Shown here: positions 7,995 through 16,209 of the stretch, in pieces | Numbering within the stretch: the stretch's first letter is position 1 | Layout of the letters: each line of letters starts with the position of its first letter | The notes under the pieces: generated by a model | Database searches by the model: none | Told to the model about the DNA's origin: nothing | Seen by the model: the letters and a program-made list of their open reading frames with translations, nothing else | Program-made: the position numbers and the translations under genes | Source of the DNA: Brumimicrobium sp964346075 | GTDB lineage: Bacteria > Bacteroidota > Bacteroidia > Flavobacteriales_D > Crocinitomicaceae | Reading direction: 5' to 3' | Assembly (NCBI GenBank): GCA_964346075.1 | Contig: CAYFTH010000012.1 | Coordinates: forward strand, 1 to 40,432 | Length of the DNA stretch: 40,432 bases

Positions 7995-9884
7995 TCATTG
8001 TTTCAGTTGAAAGGTATTTGATTGAAATGTTATTTCTCCTTCATCCGCAAGCCAATGAAGCAGTTTTTGTAGTTGATTATTATCATTAAGATGGAGCTCA
8101 TCTTGCAGTGAAGATAAAGAGTGAGGTTTGTCTCCTAACAAATGTTTGATGTGTTCAATGAGTTCTGTCGCTGTGTAATCTGTTTTGCGTTCGGCAAGAC
8201 AAATATCGCATTTACCGCATGGCTCTCCGTCTTGTCCGAAATAGTTGAGGAGTAAAACCGAACGACATTTTGGTGCGAGAACGAAATTCTTCATTGCCTT
8301 GAGCTTGTCAAATGCTACCTTTTTGCGCTGATCGTAGATCGATTGATCAATACGCATGTAGTCGTCTGGTAATCGCTCGTGAAGGAGTACGACCTGAGGT
8401 AATTCACTTTGCCATGTGATGTCAATCACCCCGTGTTTCTCGAGATAACTCAATTGATTATTGAGCTCCTTCATAGAAATTTTCAGTCGCTGAGCTATTT
8501 TACGTTCCTGAATCGCATAGTAGTAGGAAAAGATGCCTGGATAACTTCTCGATAACAGTGAGATAAGAGGATCGTACTTATCATTTTTGAGTTGAAAGCT
8601 ATACAATGTTTTATTGTTTACGATAAACATGAGCTTGGTGGGATGGAAAACAGCCTCATTCATAACGATGGAACCATTCATCTCTAAAATCTTCAGTGCA
8701 TTGTAAGCAGTAATGGGTTCAAAGTTATATTTGCGCACAAATTCCTGAATGTTGAGTGAATAACTCTGATGTGCTCCTGATCCGATGGCAATGCTGAAGA
8801 AATTGCACAACGCACGGTAGACCGATTTAATAAATGCGATGGGAGGAAAGGTGCGTTCGAGCTGATGCTCTTGTTTAATCAGGTCTTTTTGATCGAAAAA
8901 AGCCATAGTTCGCGATGCCTTGCCATCTCGTCCAGCTCGTCCTGCCTCTTGATAATAGGCTTCTACATTGTCAGGTATTTCATAATGTAAAACAAAACGC
9001 ACGTCAGGTTTATCGATACCCATGCCGAAAGCGTTAGTAGCCACGATAATTCTGATTTCTCCATTCAGCCATCTTTTTAACTTTTCGCTCCGCTCTGTAC
9101 CCGATAATCCACCGTGATAAACGCCAGCTGAGAAATTGTGTGCAATGAGTAATTTTGTAACATGTTTCGTGGATCTGCGCGTTTGACAATAGACGATTCC
9201 CGTGTGCCCTTTGAACAGGTTGCACGCTTTTAGAATGGCTTTTGTTTTTTGAGGTACTTGATATACTTCATAGGAGATATTCTCACGCGCAAAATTCCCT
9301 TCAAAATAACGTGGATCATTGAGCTGTAAATAGGTGATGATATCTTCTTTGACATGTTCAGTAGCCGTAGCTGTAACGGCTATAATCGGCACATTAGGGT
9401 GGATGTCGCGCAATTTATAAATCTCCAGATATGGTGGTCGGAAGTCGTGCCCCCACTGGGATATGCAATGAGCTTCATCAATAGCGATCAATCCAACTTT
9501 CATTTGTTTAAAGCGTGCAATGAATAGATCCGTCTGAAGTCGCTCTGGAGAGACATAAAGAAAATCAACCTCACCGAACTTTGCATTATCGAGCACAATA
9601 TCGATTTCTCTACGAGACATTCCGGAGTCGATAGAATAAGCCTTCAAACCTCGTTTTTTCAAGTTAGCCACTTGATCTTGCATCAGTGCGATCAAAGGTG
9701 AAATGACCAGGCAAACACCATCTCGAGCAATTCCAGGTACTTGAAAGCAGATCGATTTGCCTCCACCAGTGGGTAGCAATGCGAAGGTGTCGTGTCCATT
9801 TATAACACTACCGACAATTTCGCCTTGATTTTTGCGAAAACTGTCAAACCCCCAATATTTCTTTAAAATATCCTCTGCTTTCAC
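7995..9884 (-). CDS. recQ: RecQ-family ATP-dependent DNA helicase
   Basis: A 3'-5' superfamily-2 DNA helicase for recombination and fork repair. Numbered from the GTG at 9884 (629 residues), the order is motif 0 (FRKNQ near 16-20), Walker A LLPTGGGKS ending at 44, DEAH at 136-139, the AFGMGIDKPDVRFV and QEAGRAGRDG motifs, and a zinc-binding C-terminal part with Cys at about 540, 556, 559 and 562. A short winged-helix-like tail follows and no HRDC domain, giving the compact form. No ATG is available. TTG at 9905 would add seven residues, but a TATTTTTG promoter-like box overlaps it (9903-9910) and MKAEDILKKYWGFDSF from the GTG resembles family N-termini, so I prefer GTG. Convergent with the small coiled-coil gene. 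Confidence 0.94.
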   Translation of the reverse strand: MKAEDILKKYWGFDSFRKNQGEIVGSVINGHDTFALLPTGGGKSICFQVPGIARDGVCLVISPLIALMQDQVANLKKRGLKAYSIDSGMSRREIDIVLDNAKFGEVDFLYVSPERLQTDLFIARFKQMKVGLIAIDEAHCISQWGHDFRPPYLEIYKLRDIHPNVPIIAVTATATEHVKEDIITYLQLNDPRYFEGNFARENISYEVYQVPQKTKAILKACNLFKGHTGIVYCQTRRSTKHVTKLLIAHNFSAGVYHGGLSGTERSEKLKRWLNGEIRIIVATNAFGMGIDKPDVRFVLHYEIPDNVEAYYQEAGRAGRDGKASRTMAFFDQKDLIKQEHQLERTFPPIAFIKSVYRALCNFFSIAIGSGAHQSYSLNIQEFVRKYNFEPITAYNALKILEMNGSIVMNEAVFHPTKLMFIVNNKTLYSFQLKNDKYDPLISLLSRSYPGIFSYYYAIQERKIAQRLKISMKELNNQLSYLEKHGVIDITWQSELPQVVLLHERLPDDYMRIDQSIYDQRKKVAFDKLKAMKNFVLAPKCRSVLLLNYFGQDGEPCGKCDICLAERKTDYTATELIEHIKHLLGDKPHSLSSLQDELHLNDNNQLQKLLHWLADEGEITFQSNTFQLKQ

Positions 9885-9902
9885 GGCATTTAGTTCTAAC
9901 AA

Positions 9903-9910
9903 CAAAAATA
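9903..9910 (-). promoter_or_regulatory. Possible -7 element for recQ
   Basis: The minus strand reads TATTTTTG, a full match to TAnnTTTG, 18 bases before the GTG at 9884. If used, transcription would begin downstream of the TTG codon at 9905, which would exclude that codon as the start. I saw no convincing TTG element at the right distance. Confidence 0.35.
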
Positions 9911-10010
9911 GTGAATTCCATCAGCTGATAACAACGCTGAACTATAATCTGGTCGGGGCGATATTTAACAGTTTTTACTTGTGAAGCCCTAGTGAGTTTT
10001 TAAAATTAAG

Positions 10011-10018
10011 TATATTTG
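10011..10018 (+). promoter_or_regulatory. Possible -7 element for ilvE
   Basis: TATATTTG matches the Bacteroidota -7 consensus and ends 16 bases before the ilvE start at 10035. No good TTG lies 17-23 bases upstream; the nearest (9979-9981) is 29 bases away. I looked for a branched-chain-rich leader peptide or attenuator in 9906-10034 and saw none. Confidence 0.45.
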
Positions 10019-10034
10019 CAATGAATTCGATATT

Positions 10035-11105
10035 ATGGAACGATCAAATATTTCAATTAAGTCAAAGCGAACAGAAAACTCAGAATTAAATCAAGTAGAT
10101 TGGGACAACCTTCCCTTCGGAAAAGTGTTCTCCGATCATATGTTAGTAGTAGATTATGAAAATGGAGAATGGGGAACACCTCAGATAGAACCGTTTTCAA
10201 ATTTAAATTTGCATCCCGCGACGTCTGCTATTCATTACGGACAATCGATTTTTGAAGGACTTAAAGCCTACCGAACTGTTGATAATGAGGTAGCTATTTT
10301 CCGTCCGGATATGAATGCCAAGCGCTTTGCTGAATCGTGCAAACGTATGTGTATGCCTGAGTTTCCGCCCGAACTTTTCGAGACTTGCGTTCAAGCGATA
10401 GTCGATTTTGATCGTGATTGGATTCCAAAAAAAGAAGGATATTCACTTTATATCCGTCCCTATCTGTTTGCCACGGATGACTACATAGGCATTAAGCCTT
10501 CTGACAACTATAAATTTATCATTTTTACTTGCCCAGTAGGTGCTTATTACGCTGAACCGCTGAACGTAAAAATTGAAGAGCATTTTACACGTGCAGCAGC
10601 TGGCGGTGTAGGAAGAGCCAAAACTGCAGGCAATTATGCGGCATCGCTTTATCCAGCTAAACTGGGTAAAGAGGAGGGGTATCACCAACTCGTGTGGACC
10701 GATGGCAAAAACCATGAGTATATTGAAGAATCGGGTACGATGAATATCATGTTTGTCATGGATGGTAAATTAATTACTCCAGCAGAAGATACAGACACCA
10801 TTTTACCAGGTATCACCAAACGTAGTGTGATTGAACTGGCCAAAGACTGGGGAATGGAAGTCGAAGAGCGCAAAATCAAGGTAGATGAGGTGATTGAGGC
10901 GATAAATGATGGTCGTCTGACGGAAGCTTTTGGTGCTGGAACTGCCGCAACAATTGCTCAAATAAAAATGATCGGCTACAAGGGTAAACATTACGAATTA
11001 CCAGCCGTACCAGAACGTGAATTTTCCAATAAGGTTTTTCATCACCTCGACGCAATTAAGGATGGACGTACAGAAGATAAATTTAATTGGGTCGTTAAAG
11101 TTTAA
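10035..11105 (+). CDS. ilvE: Branched-chain amino acid aminotransferase
   Basis: This PLP enzyme transfers the amino group between glutamate and the 2-oxo acids of leucine, isoleucine and valine, in the last synthetic or first catabolic step. The 356-residue product belongs to the longer bacterial/eukaryotic BCAT group (fold type IV). The PLP lysine is K196 in GRAKTAGNYAAS. GQSIFEGLKAYR at 69-80, the YIRPYLFATDD segment and EESGTMNIMFV are intact, as is the C-terminal EAFGAGTAATIAQI. It is preceded by a TATATTTG element and followed after 4 bases by a small lipoprotein gene, so the two are probably co-transcribed. Confidence 0.95.
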   Translation: MERSNISIKSKRTENSELNQVDWDNLPFGKVFSDHMLVVDYENGEWGTPQIEPFSNLNLHPATSAIHYGQSIFEGLKAYRTVDNEVAIFRPDMNAKRFAESCKRMCMPEFPPELFETCVQAIVDFDRDWIPKKEGYSLYIRPYLFATDDYIGIKPSDNYKFIIFTCPVGAYYAEPLNVKIEEHFTRAAAGGVGRAKTAGNYAASLYPAKLGKEEGYHQLVWTDGKNHEYIEESGTMNIMFVMDGKLITPAEDTDTILPGITKRSVIELAKDWGMEVEERKIKVDEVIEAINDGRLTEAFGAGTAATIAQIKMIGYKGKHYELPAVPEREFSNKVFHHLDAIKDGRTEDKFNWVVKV

Positions 11106-11109
11106 AACC

Positions 11110-11499
11110 ATGAGGTATTTTATCTTTTTCATCCTTGCGTCTGCTTTTTTGAGTGGAGCGTGCACCAAAGTCAATCAAGATAAGGTAGGGAGAATCCTGG
11201 TAAAAGGGACCTGGAAAGTTGAAGAATGGGTGGATAAGGAGGAAGAACAAACGGATGCGCTCAGCGGTTATCATTTTAATTTCACTAAAGATCAACTGGT
11301 GAATGTTTCATTCGATACTTTGTCATTCAGCGGGAAATGGTCGCTCGACGAAGAAGGTCGAGAAGTACAGTTGAATTTAGATTTTGATACACTACAGCCG
11401 TTGAACCAGTTGAGTGAACCCTGGAATATCGTATACGAACAAAAAACAGCAATTGAGCTGAAAAGAACTCAAGACCGCTTGTTTCTCGAGAAAAACTAA
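11110..11499 (+). CDS. Small lipoprotein of unknown function
   Basis: A 129-residue protein with a lipoprotein signal peptide: MRYFIFFILASAFLSGAC, with C18 as the predicted lipidated cysteine. The mature part begins with a Lys/Asp-rich linker and then a WKVEEW segment and alternating beta-strand-like stretches (FSGKWSLDEEGREVQLNL), which resembles small lipocalin-like lipoproteins of Bacteroidota, but I cannot assign a family firmly. The ATG at 11110 is chosen because it gives the lipobox; a longer frame to 11017 lies within ilvE. It follows ilvE by 4 bases. No clear terminator separates it from the convergent gene ending at 11549. Confidence 0.75.
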   Translation: MRYFIFFILASAFLSGACTKVNQDKVGRILVKGTWKVEEWVDKEEEQTDALSGYHFNFTKDQLVNVSFDTLSFSGKWSLDEEGREVQLNLDFDTLQPLNQLSEPWNIVYEQKTAIELKRTQDRLFLEKN

Positions 11500-11548
11500 G
11501 TTGATTGAAGTGGCGACTGGAGCTGTATGATACGCGGGTAAGAATCTT

Positions 11549-12379
11549 TTATTTTTTCTGTTTTGATCGTATCAATTCTCCATTTCTGTAAATGCGCTTT
11601 GTTGTTTTACCATTATTTTTTTGTATAACTTTCAATCGCTTTCGATAATGGGACCACCTTTTTTGAATAGATAGATCACCTTGTTTTTTCAACGCATATT
11701 TTTGTTGTCCGTTGTCGTCAAATTTTATCTCTTCCATAATTTTATACTCATCATTTTGATAGATGTATTTTTTTAGCCTTCCTTCCTGATCGTAAAAAAG
11801 TTGATATTTAAATGTTTGGTTGTCTGCTGCATCATTAAATCGAACAAATTCGATGGAAACAACATTTTTATCGTCATCATATCGGGTAATTTGTGAACCA
11901 TAAAAAACAGTATCATTGATGATAGGATAGCGTTGAAATGTCATACGTACTTTCATCTCATCATCGAAAGTGTACATTTTACCGTAAAGGTAGCCCGCTA
12001 CATAAGTTCCGACGCGCTGATATGTTTTTGTGCGAAGGAGCCAATTATTTTTGTTGACTTTAAATTGTTCTGACCAACTTCCGTGCTTCAGCTGGTGCAT
12101 GTTTCTTGTGTCAATAGATTGATTGAATCCTGCGTTTCTCAGATCATAGTAAACAGCAGTATCGGATGAAAAATAATGTAGGGAATCATGTGTGTAGACA
12201 TAGTAACCGTTGACATTAATACTGTCATTTTTCAAATATTGATGATAATTGAGCGAACAATCTACGTTTTCTAGTAATTGAGGTCCTTTAATTTTACGGC
12301 TAACTGGTTGATTGTAATGGTTTTGACTACTAAGTGCAAAAGCACCTAAAAGTGATAGGATGAATAGTATTTGTTTCAT
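11549..12379 (-). CDS. Exported protein of unknown function
   Basis: The 276-residue product begins with a signal peptide (MKQILFILSLLGAFALSSQ, cut after about residue 19). The mature part is rich in Tyr, Asn and Lys, with repeated beta-like strands containing YDxxG/FDDNG turns (YQLFYDQEGRLKKYIYQ, EIKFDDNGQQKYALKK). This is reminiscent of MORN- or YwqK-like repeat proteins, where each strand pair ends in a G turn, but the match is too weak to name. No Cys lipobox and no T9SS tail. It ends in a very basic stretch. It is separated by 66 bases from the next minus-strand exported gene start region and may share a transcript with it. Confidence 0.7.
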   Translation of the reverse strand: MKQILFILSLLGAFALSSQNHYNQPVSRKIKGPQLLENVDCSLNYHQYLKNDSINVNGYYVYTHDSLHYFSSDTAVYYDLRNAGFNQSIDTRNMHQLKHGSWSEQFKVNKNNWLLRTKTYQRVGTYVAGYLYGKMYTFDDEMKVRMTFQRYPIINDTVFYGSQITRYDDDKNVVSIEFVRFNDAADNQTFKYQLFYDQEGRLKKYIYQNDEYKIMEEIKFDDNGQQKYALKKQGDLSIQKRWSHYRKRLKVIQKNNGKTTKRIYRNGELIRSKQKK

Positions 12380-12445
12380 AGCATGAATTTGACGCGAAGG
12401 TACATAAGTTCGTGTGAAGTGGAGTAGGGCAGTAGTTTTTGTAGT

Positions 12446-12823
12446 TTACTTGATCTTAAAAATGAAACGGTTATCTGCACTTACAAGTGTAAGATGTTCT
12501 TGCTGCTTAGACATTGAGAAGGCATAATACTTTCCGTGCATAGCGCAAATATAAAGTTCTTCACTTCCATTATTTTCCTTTTCTTTTTCAACAAGTTCAA
12601 GTTGTTTATCAGTTTGATTGTTATAACCTTCAATAACGATTGATTTTTCATAAATTGAAATGTGACCTTCCTCGTGGTAAGTTGCCGTATCTTGATATTG
12701 ATCGGTATTGTAATCGTATACCGACTCAGTCACTTGCTCATATTTTATGCGTAACTCTTGACTATCAACTTTAGTAGAGAAAAAACTGAGCGTTATGATG
12801 AGTATTAAAACGTAATTGCGCAT
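12446..12823 (-). CDS. Small exported protein of unknown function
   Basis: A 125-residue protein with a signal peptide (MRNYVLILIITLSFFSTKVDSQ) and a hydrophilic mature part rich in Glu, Gln and Tyr, including YEQVTESVYDYNTDQYQDT. The ATG at 12823 is chosen because it places the hydrophobic segment at the N-terminus; a longer frame to 12856 adds 11 residues with no signal character. No domain is recognised. It lies upstream of the exported protein at 11549-12379 on the same strand with a 66-base gap. A gap of about 240 bases to the divergent gene at 13066 holds no structure that I can name. Confidence 0.65.
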   Translation of the reverse strand: MRNYVLILIITLSFFSTKVDSQELRIKYEQVTESVYDYNTDQYQDTATYHEEGHISIYEKSIVIEGYNNQTDKQLELVEKEKENNGSEELYICAMHGKYYAFSMSKQQEHLTLVSADNRFIFKIK

Positions 12824-13065
12824 TTTCGTAGTTTTAGCAAATTCAATGCGCCACAAAAATAGGTAAATTATTGAATTAATTGAAATTCAAGGTATTAATT
12901 TGACGTAACACCTCTAAAGGATCCGTGGAGTTCTTGACTGTCGCAGAACAGGACGCATTAGAAGTATTTAGAATTTGAGAAATCTTGTTTATCGAAATAG
13001 ATATGGTATTCAAATAATCCCGAATATTTTATGGAATTCTAAAATTTGTGCATCTTTAAAGTGAT

Positions 13066-14424
13066 ATGAAAAACATCGGATATATTCTCCTGTTTTTGTC
13101 GGTTGTGTTGGAAGTTAACGCTCAACAAGCCGATAGTCTGTGTATAAGTTTAGGTTTAAAAGATGCGCAAACTGGAGAGGTGCTGGAAAATGGTGAGTTG
13201 ATTGTTAAAACCGATGAAAAAGCAATTATTTTTCAGGGAAAAATAAACCACGAGGAAAAAATATGCTGGAAAAACGCGTATAACGGTGCGCTGAATATAG
13301 TTGTGAATATAGAAAATTACGTTCCGATCGATACAATAATAACTATTGACGGTTCTAAAAATAAACTGCAAAACGAGAAAAAGAGGCATGTCAATTTTTT
13401 CTTTGATTTTTCAGGTCAAATTGTCGAAGGGGTAGACATCAATGCTGATCACGGGCCACAAGTTCGCTTTGGTTCTGAACGTCTGAGTGTAAGTGATTAT
13501 GTGATACTTGGAGAAAAAGAAATGATCTTACTGACATATCCTCAGCGATTAAATAAGGATTGTGAACTAATCTGGCTGAAAAATGATCGCATTTTGGGGC
13601 GTCGGGTGTACATGAAAGCAACAAAAGGGTTGATCACCGATTATCAAAACAATAGTTACCTAAAAGCGGTCGATGGTACTTATCGATTGAGTCTGAGTAG
13701 CAATATAGGTCTGAGAGCTATCAACGAGCAAGAACTCGAGCAGACTATTTTACCAATTCTTGATACACTCGGGGAAGAACGGGTCTACTTCTCAAATTAC
13801 AATAAATTTTATCCGGCATTTGACTATTATATGGTCGATCCCAATGATACTTCTTATGTAAAGGTACATCACCTGGAGGACGAGTTAATGATGGAGCAGT
13901 ACCGGTCAGAATACAAATGGGCAGATGTTAGAACTAAGTTATGGGCATGGGATCAAGAAGCAGCAACGGGAATCGATCGCGAAGTTTGGGTGGGCGCCAA
14001 TATTTTCACTCAGACCATTTACTACGATCCCCCTTTGGGTGATTTTTTCCTGATGAACGACAAGTTATTAGTCTTTGACTATTACAATGACCAACTCTAT
14101 TTTTTTGATGCCTGGAATTGCGCAAAAAAAGACAGCTGTACGATAGATTTCCATAAAGATGCGCGAAAGTCAGGTTGGAAAAAAACTGTTTTGCAGGATC
14201 CTTTACGTGATGAATTATATACAGTTTATGATGAAGCCGGATACACTGAAATTGTACACATCAATAAACATACGGGGGCACTGGGAGAACGTCAGCGGCT
14301 TCAACATCGATACGTAGAGAATATCAAGATTCATGACGGTAAGATTTATTACATCTACCGCCCTTTCGAATCGCCACAGAAAAAATATTTGTATACCGAA
14401 TCTATAAGGCGTGATCTGAAATAA
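13066..14424 (+). CDS. Exported protein of unknown function, possible beta-propeller
   Basis: A 452-residue protein with a signal peptide (MKNIGYILLFLSVVLEVNAQ, cleavage after about residue 19). Residues 25-115 look like a beta-sandwich of the type seen in carboxypeptidase-regulatory-like domains (LKDAQTGEVLENGELIVKTDEK, NIENYVPIDTIITIDG). Residues 125-450 consist of beta-rich blocks with repeated VYDEAGY/HINKHTGALGE/IHDGKIYYIY patterns that suggest a propeller. It ends in basic residues with no T9SS sorting motif. Convergent with the isoaspartyl peptidase gene, with only two bases between stop codons. I cannot assign a function. Confidence 0.72.
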   Translation: MKNIGYILLFLSVVLEVNAQQADSLCISLGLKDAQTGEVLENGELIVKTDEKAIIFQGKINHEEKICWKNAYNGALNIVVNIENYVPIDTIITIDGSKNKLQNEKKRHVNFFFDFSGQIVEGVDINADHGPQVRFGSERLSVSDYVILGEKEMILLTYPQRLNKDCELIWLKNDRILGRRVYMKATKGLITDYQNNSYLKAVDGTYRLSLSSNIGLRAINEQELEQTILPILDTLGEERVYFSNYNKFYPAFDYYMVDPNDTSYVKVHHLEDELMMEQYRSEYKWADVRTKLWAWDQEAATGIDREVWVGANIFTQTIYYDPPLGDFFLMNDKLLVFDYYNDQLYFFDAWNCAKKDSCTIDFHKDARKSGWKKTVLQDPLRDELYTVYDEAGYTEIVHINKHTGALGERQRLQHRYVENIKIHDGKIYYIYRPFESPQKKYLYTESIRRDLK

Positions 14425-14426
14425 TG

Positions 14427-15464
14427 CTATTCACCAAACATCTTAACGACGATACCTGAGGTGTCGGTGTAGTAACCGCGAAACATACCTGCTGTATTAA
14501 ACGGCATGTGTATTGTTCCATTTGTGTCAAGTGCTATGATGCCACCTGTTCCTCCTTTTTGATCGAGTTTGGCAATTACTGAATCACCAGCTTCCTTCAA
14601 GTTATATTGCTGATATTTGATACGTGCAGCTACGTCGTATGCAATGACGTTCCTGATAAAATATTCACCATGACCAGTACTCGAAACACCGCATGTGTTA
14701 TTATTGGCGTATGTTCCAGCACCAATAATGGGGGAGTCTCCAATACGACCGTATTTTTTATTGGTCATTCCGCCCGTTGACGTACCAGCAGCTATATTTC
14801 CATCTTTATCGAGAGCAACAGCACCCACTGTACCATATTTATGATCTTTAATAAATGGATCCAGAGCGGCATGTTTCTTTTTTTGAAGTTCACGGAGTTG
14901 TCGAAGCCGGCGATCAGTAATAAAATATGCTGGTTCAACGCGCTCGAGTTGTTGCTCGTCCGCAAATTGTTGAGCACCTTCTCCTGATAATAGCACATGT
15001 TTTGAATTGATAGAAACGAGATAAGCTGCCAAAATAGGATGTTTGACCGTCTGTATTCCAGCGACAGCACCAGCTTGATTCGTAGCGCCATCCATAAATG
15101 ATGCGTCGTGAGAAATCGTTTCGTCATGCGTCAATACGGCTCCCACTCCAGCATTAAAAAGTGGACTATCTTCGAGTAATTGTATAGCAGCTACTACGGC
15201 CTCACTACTCGTGCCGCCATCGTGAAGTATCGAATAGCCAGCTCTGAGCGCGTCGGATAATTTTTTTTCATATGCCTTTTGCTGTGGCTGAGAAATATTC
15301 TTTCGCAATATAGTTCCAGCACCTCCATGGATAACCAGTCGCGGTGATACTTCTTTTCTTTTCAGAGAGTCTTTCTTAGGGGTGTTTTGATCAGTTTTTT
15401 GGTGTTTATTTTGCTGACACCCCATCAAAATGGCGATGAATAATAAATAGATACCGTAGCGCAT
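14427..15464 (-). CDS. Isoaspartyl peptidase/L-asparaginase (Ntn hydrolase), lipoprotein form
   Basis: A plant-type (EcAIII-like) asparaginase that removes isoaspartyl residues from peptides and hydrolyses asparagine. The precursor is cut autocatalytically between G211 and T212 (KYGTVGAVALD), freeing T212 as the N-terminal nucleophile. VIHGGAG at 44-50 and GTSTGGMTNK after the cut site are the expected motifs, and GRIGDSPIIGAGTYAN and TGHGE complete the active site. The 345-residue form from the ATG at 15464 carries a lipoprotein signal (LFIAILMGC, C16) and a Lys/Gln-rich linker to about residue 40. This predicts envelope anchoring rather than a cytoplasmic location. A longer frame to 15497 weakens the signal peptide. 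It is a stand-alone gene. Confidence 0.92.
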   Translation of the reverse strand: MRYGIYLLFIAILMGCQQNKHQKTDQNTPKKDSLKRKEVSPRLVIHGGAGTILRKNISQPQQKAYEKKLSDALRAGYSILHDGGTSSEAVVAAIQLLEDSPLFNAGVGAVLTHDETISHDASFMDGATNQAGAVAGIQTVKHPILAAYLVSINSKHVLLSGEGAQQFADEQQLERVEPAYFITDRRLRQLRELQKKKHAALDPFIKDHKYGTVGAVALDKDGNIAAGTSTGGMTNKKYGRIGDSPIIGAGTYANNNTCGVSSTGHGEYFIRNVIAYDVAARIKYQQYNLKEAGDSVIAKLDQKGGTGGIIALDTNGTIHMPFNTAGMFRGYYTDTSGIVVKMFGE

Positions 15465-15573
15465 GTTTCTTTGTTTGATGAGGCCTAAAAATAACATTAA
15501 TTGGTCATCTATGAATGATCACACCGATAAACCAGTAATCTATCGTGATCAAAATGACTGATAAAGAAAGGGG

Positions 15574-16209
15574 TTAAATGTCATTTGCAAGGCTCAGTAA
15601 GGTCTCGTGGTCAATGTTGTGCGGACCATCAAACGGTATAATTTTGATTCCTGGAATTTCTTGCTGATATTGATCAATAATGGACTCAAAATGTTCCTGA
15701 AAATATTGATCTTGTTTTCCAATAATGAAGTAGTTCTTTGAAGACTCAATTCTATTTTTGTCTTGTTTCGCTTCTAAATCTGGCGGAAAAACACACGCCC
15801 ACAAAATAAAATGATCCGCACGAAAAGAATTGCGGGCATGCCAACGGGAAGCAGTAGCTCCACCTTGAGAAAAGCCAAGCACCACCCGTTGATCAAAAGT
15901 GTAGGTGTTTAAAAACTGTTCACTCAATTGATCGAGGAAGTGGTGGTTGTCCTCGATATCATCTAACCGCGCTTCTTTAGTCATCCAGGAAGCACCAACA
16001 CGACCACTTGTTCCTTTGAGGTAGAAACGATGCATTCCTTCGGGAGCTACCACAAAGTGCTTGTCCGGATCGAGTACGTTGAATTTACGTAAAAAATAAA
16101 ATGCCAGCTGCCCGTAACCATGCAAAACGAACCAGATGTTTTCTGCTTTTTCGGGATTGCCATAGGTATAATACCGAAACGTTTTTGTTAGCTTAAGTTT
16201 TCCTTCCAT
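15574..16209 (-). CDS. Alpha/beta-hydrolase, phospholipase/carboxylesterase type
   Basis: A 211-residue cytoplasmic alpha/beta-hydrolase. The nucleophile is S114 in the elbow GFSQGG, with D167 (GKQDQYF) and H197 (GPHNID) completing the triad; the oxyanion-hole region is VLHGYGQ at 28-34. The GFSQGGATA motif and the short length match the phospholipase/carboxylesterase (YpfH/Est) group. The ATG at 16209 is chosen because upstream codons in this frame lie in the end of the previous gene. The start lies 22 bases inside the double hydrolase gene, so the two are translationally linked. Substrate unknown. Confidence 0.85.
   Translation of the reverse strand: MEGKLKLTKTFRYYTYGNPEKAENIWFVLHGYGQLAFYFLRKFNVLDPDKHFVVAPEGMHRFYLKGTSGRVGASWMTKEARLDDIEDNHHFLDQLSEQFLNTYTFDQRVVLGFSQGGATASRWHARNSFRADHFILWACVFPPDLEAKQDKNRIESSKNYFIIGKQDQYFQEHFESIIDQYQQEIPGIKIIPFDGPHNIDHETLLSLANDI

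Noticed and set aside
9906..10034. Branched-chain amino acid attenuator before ilvE
   Set aside because: No leader peptide rich in Leu/Ile/Val codons and no paired terminator/antiterminator; a short out-of-frame ATG at 10021 is not a leader of that type.
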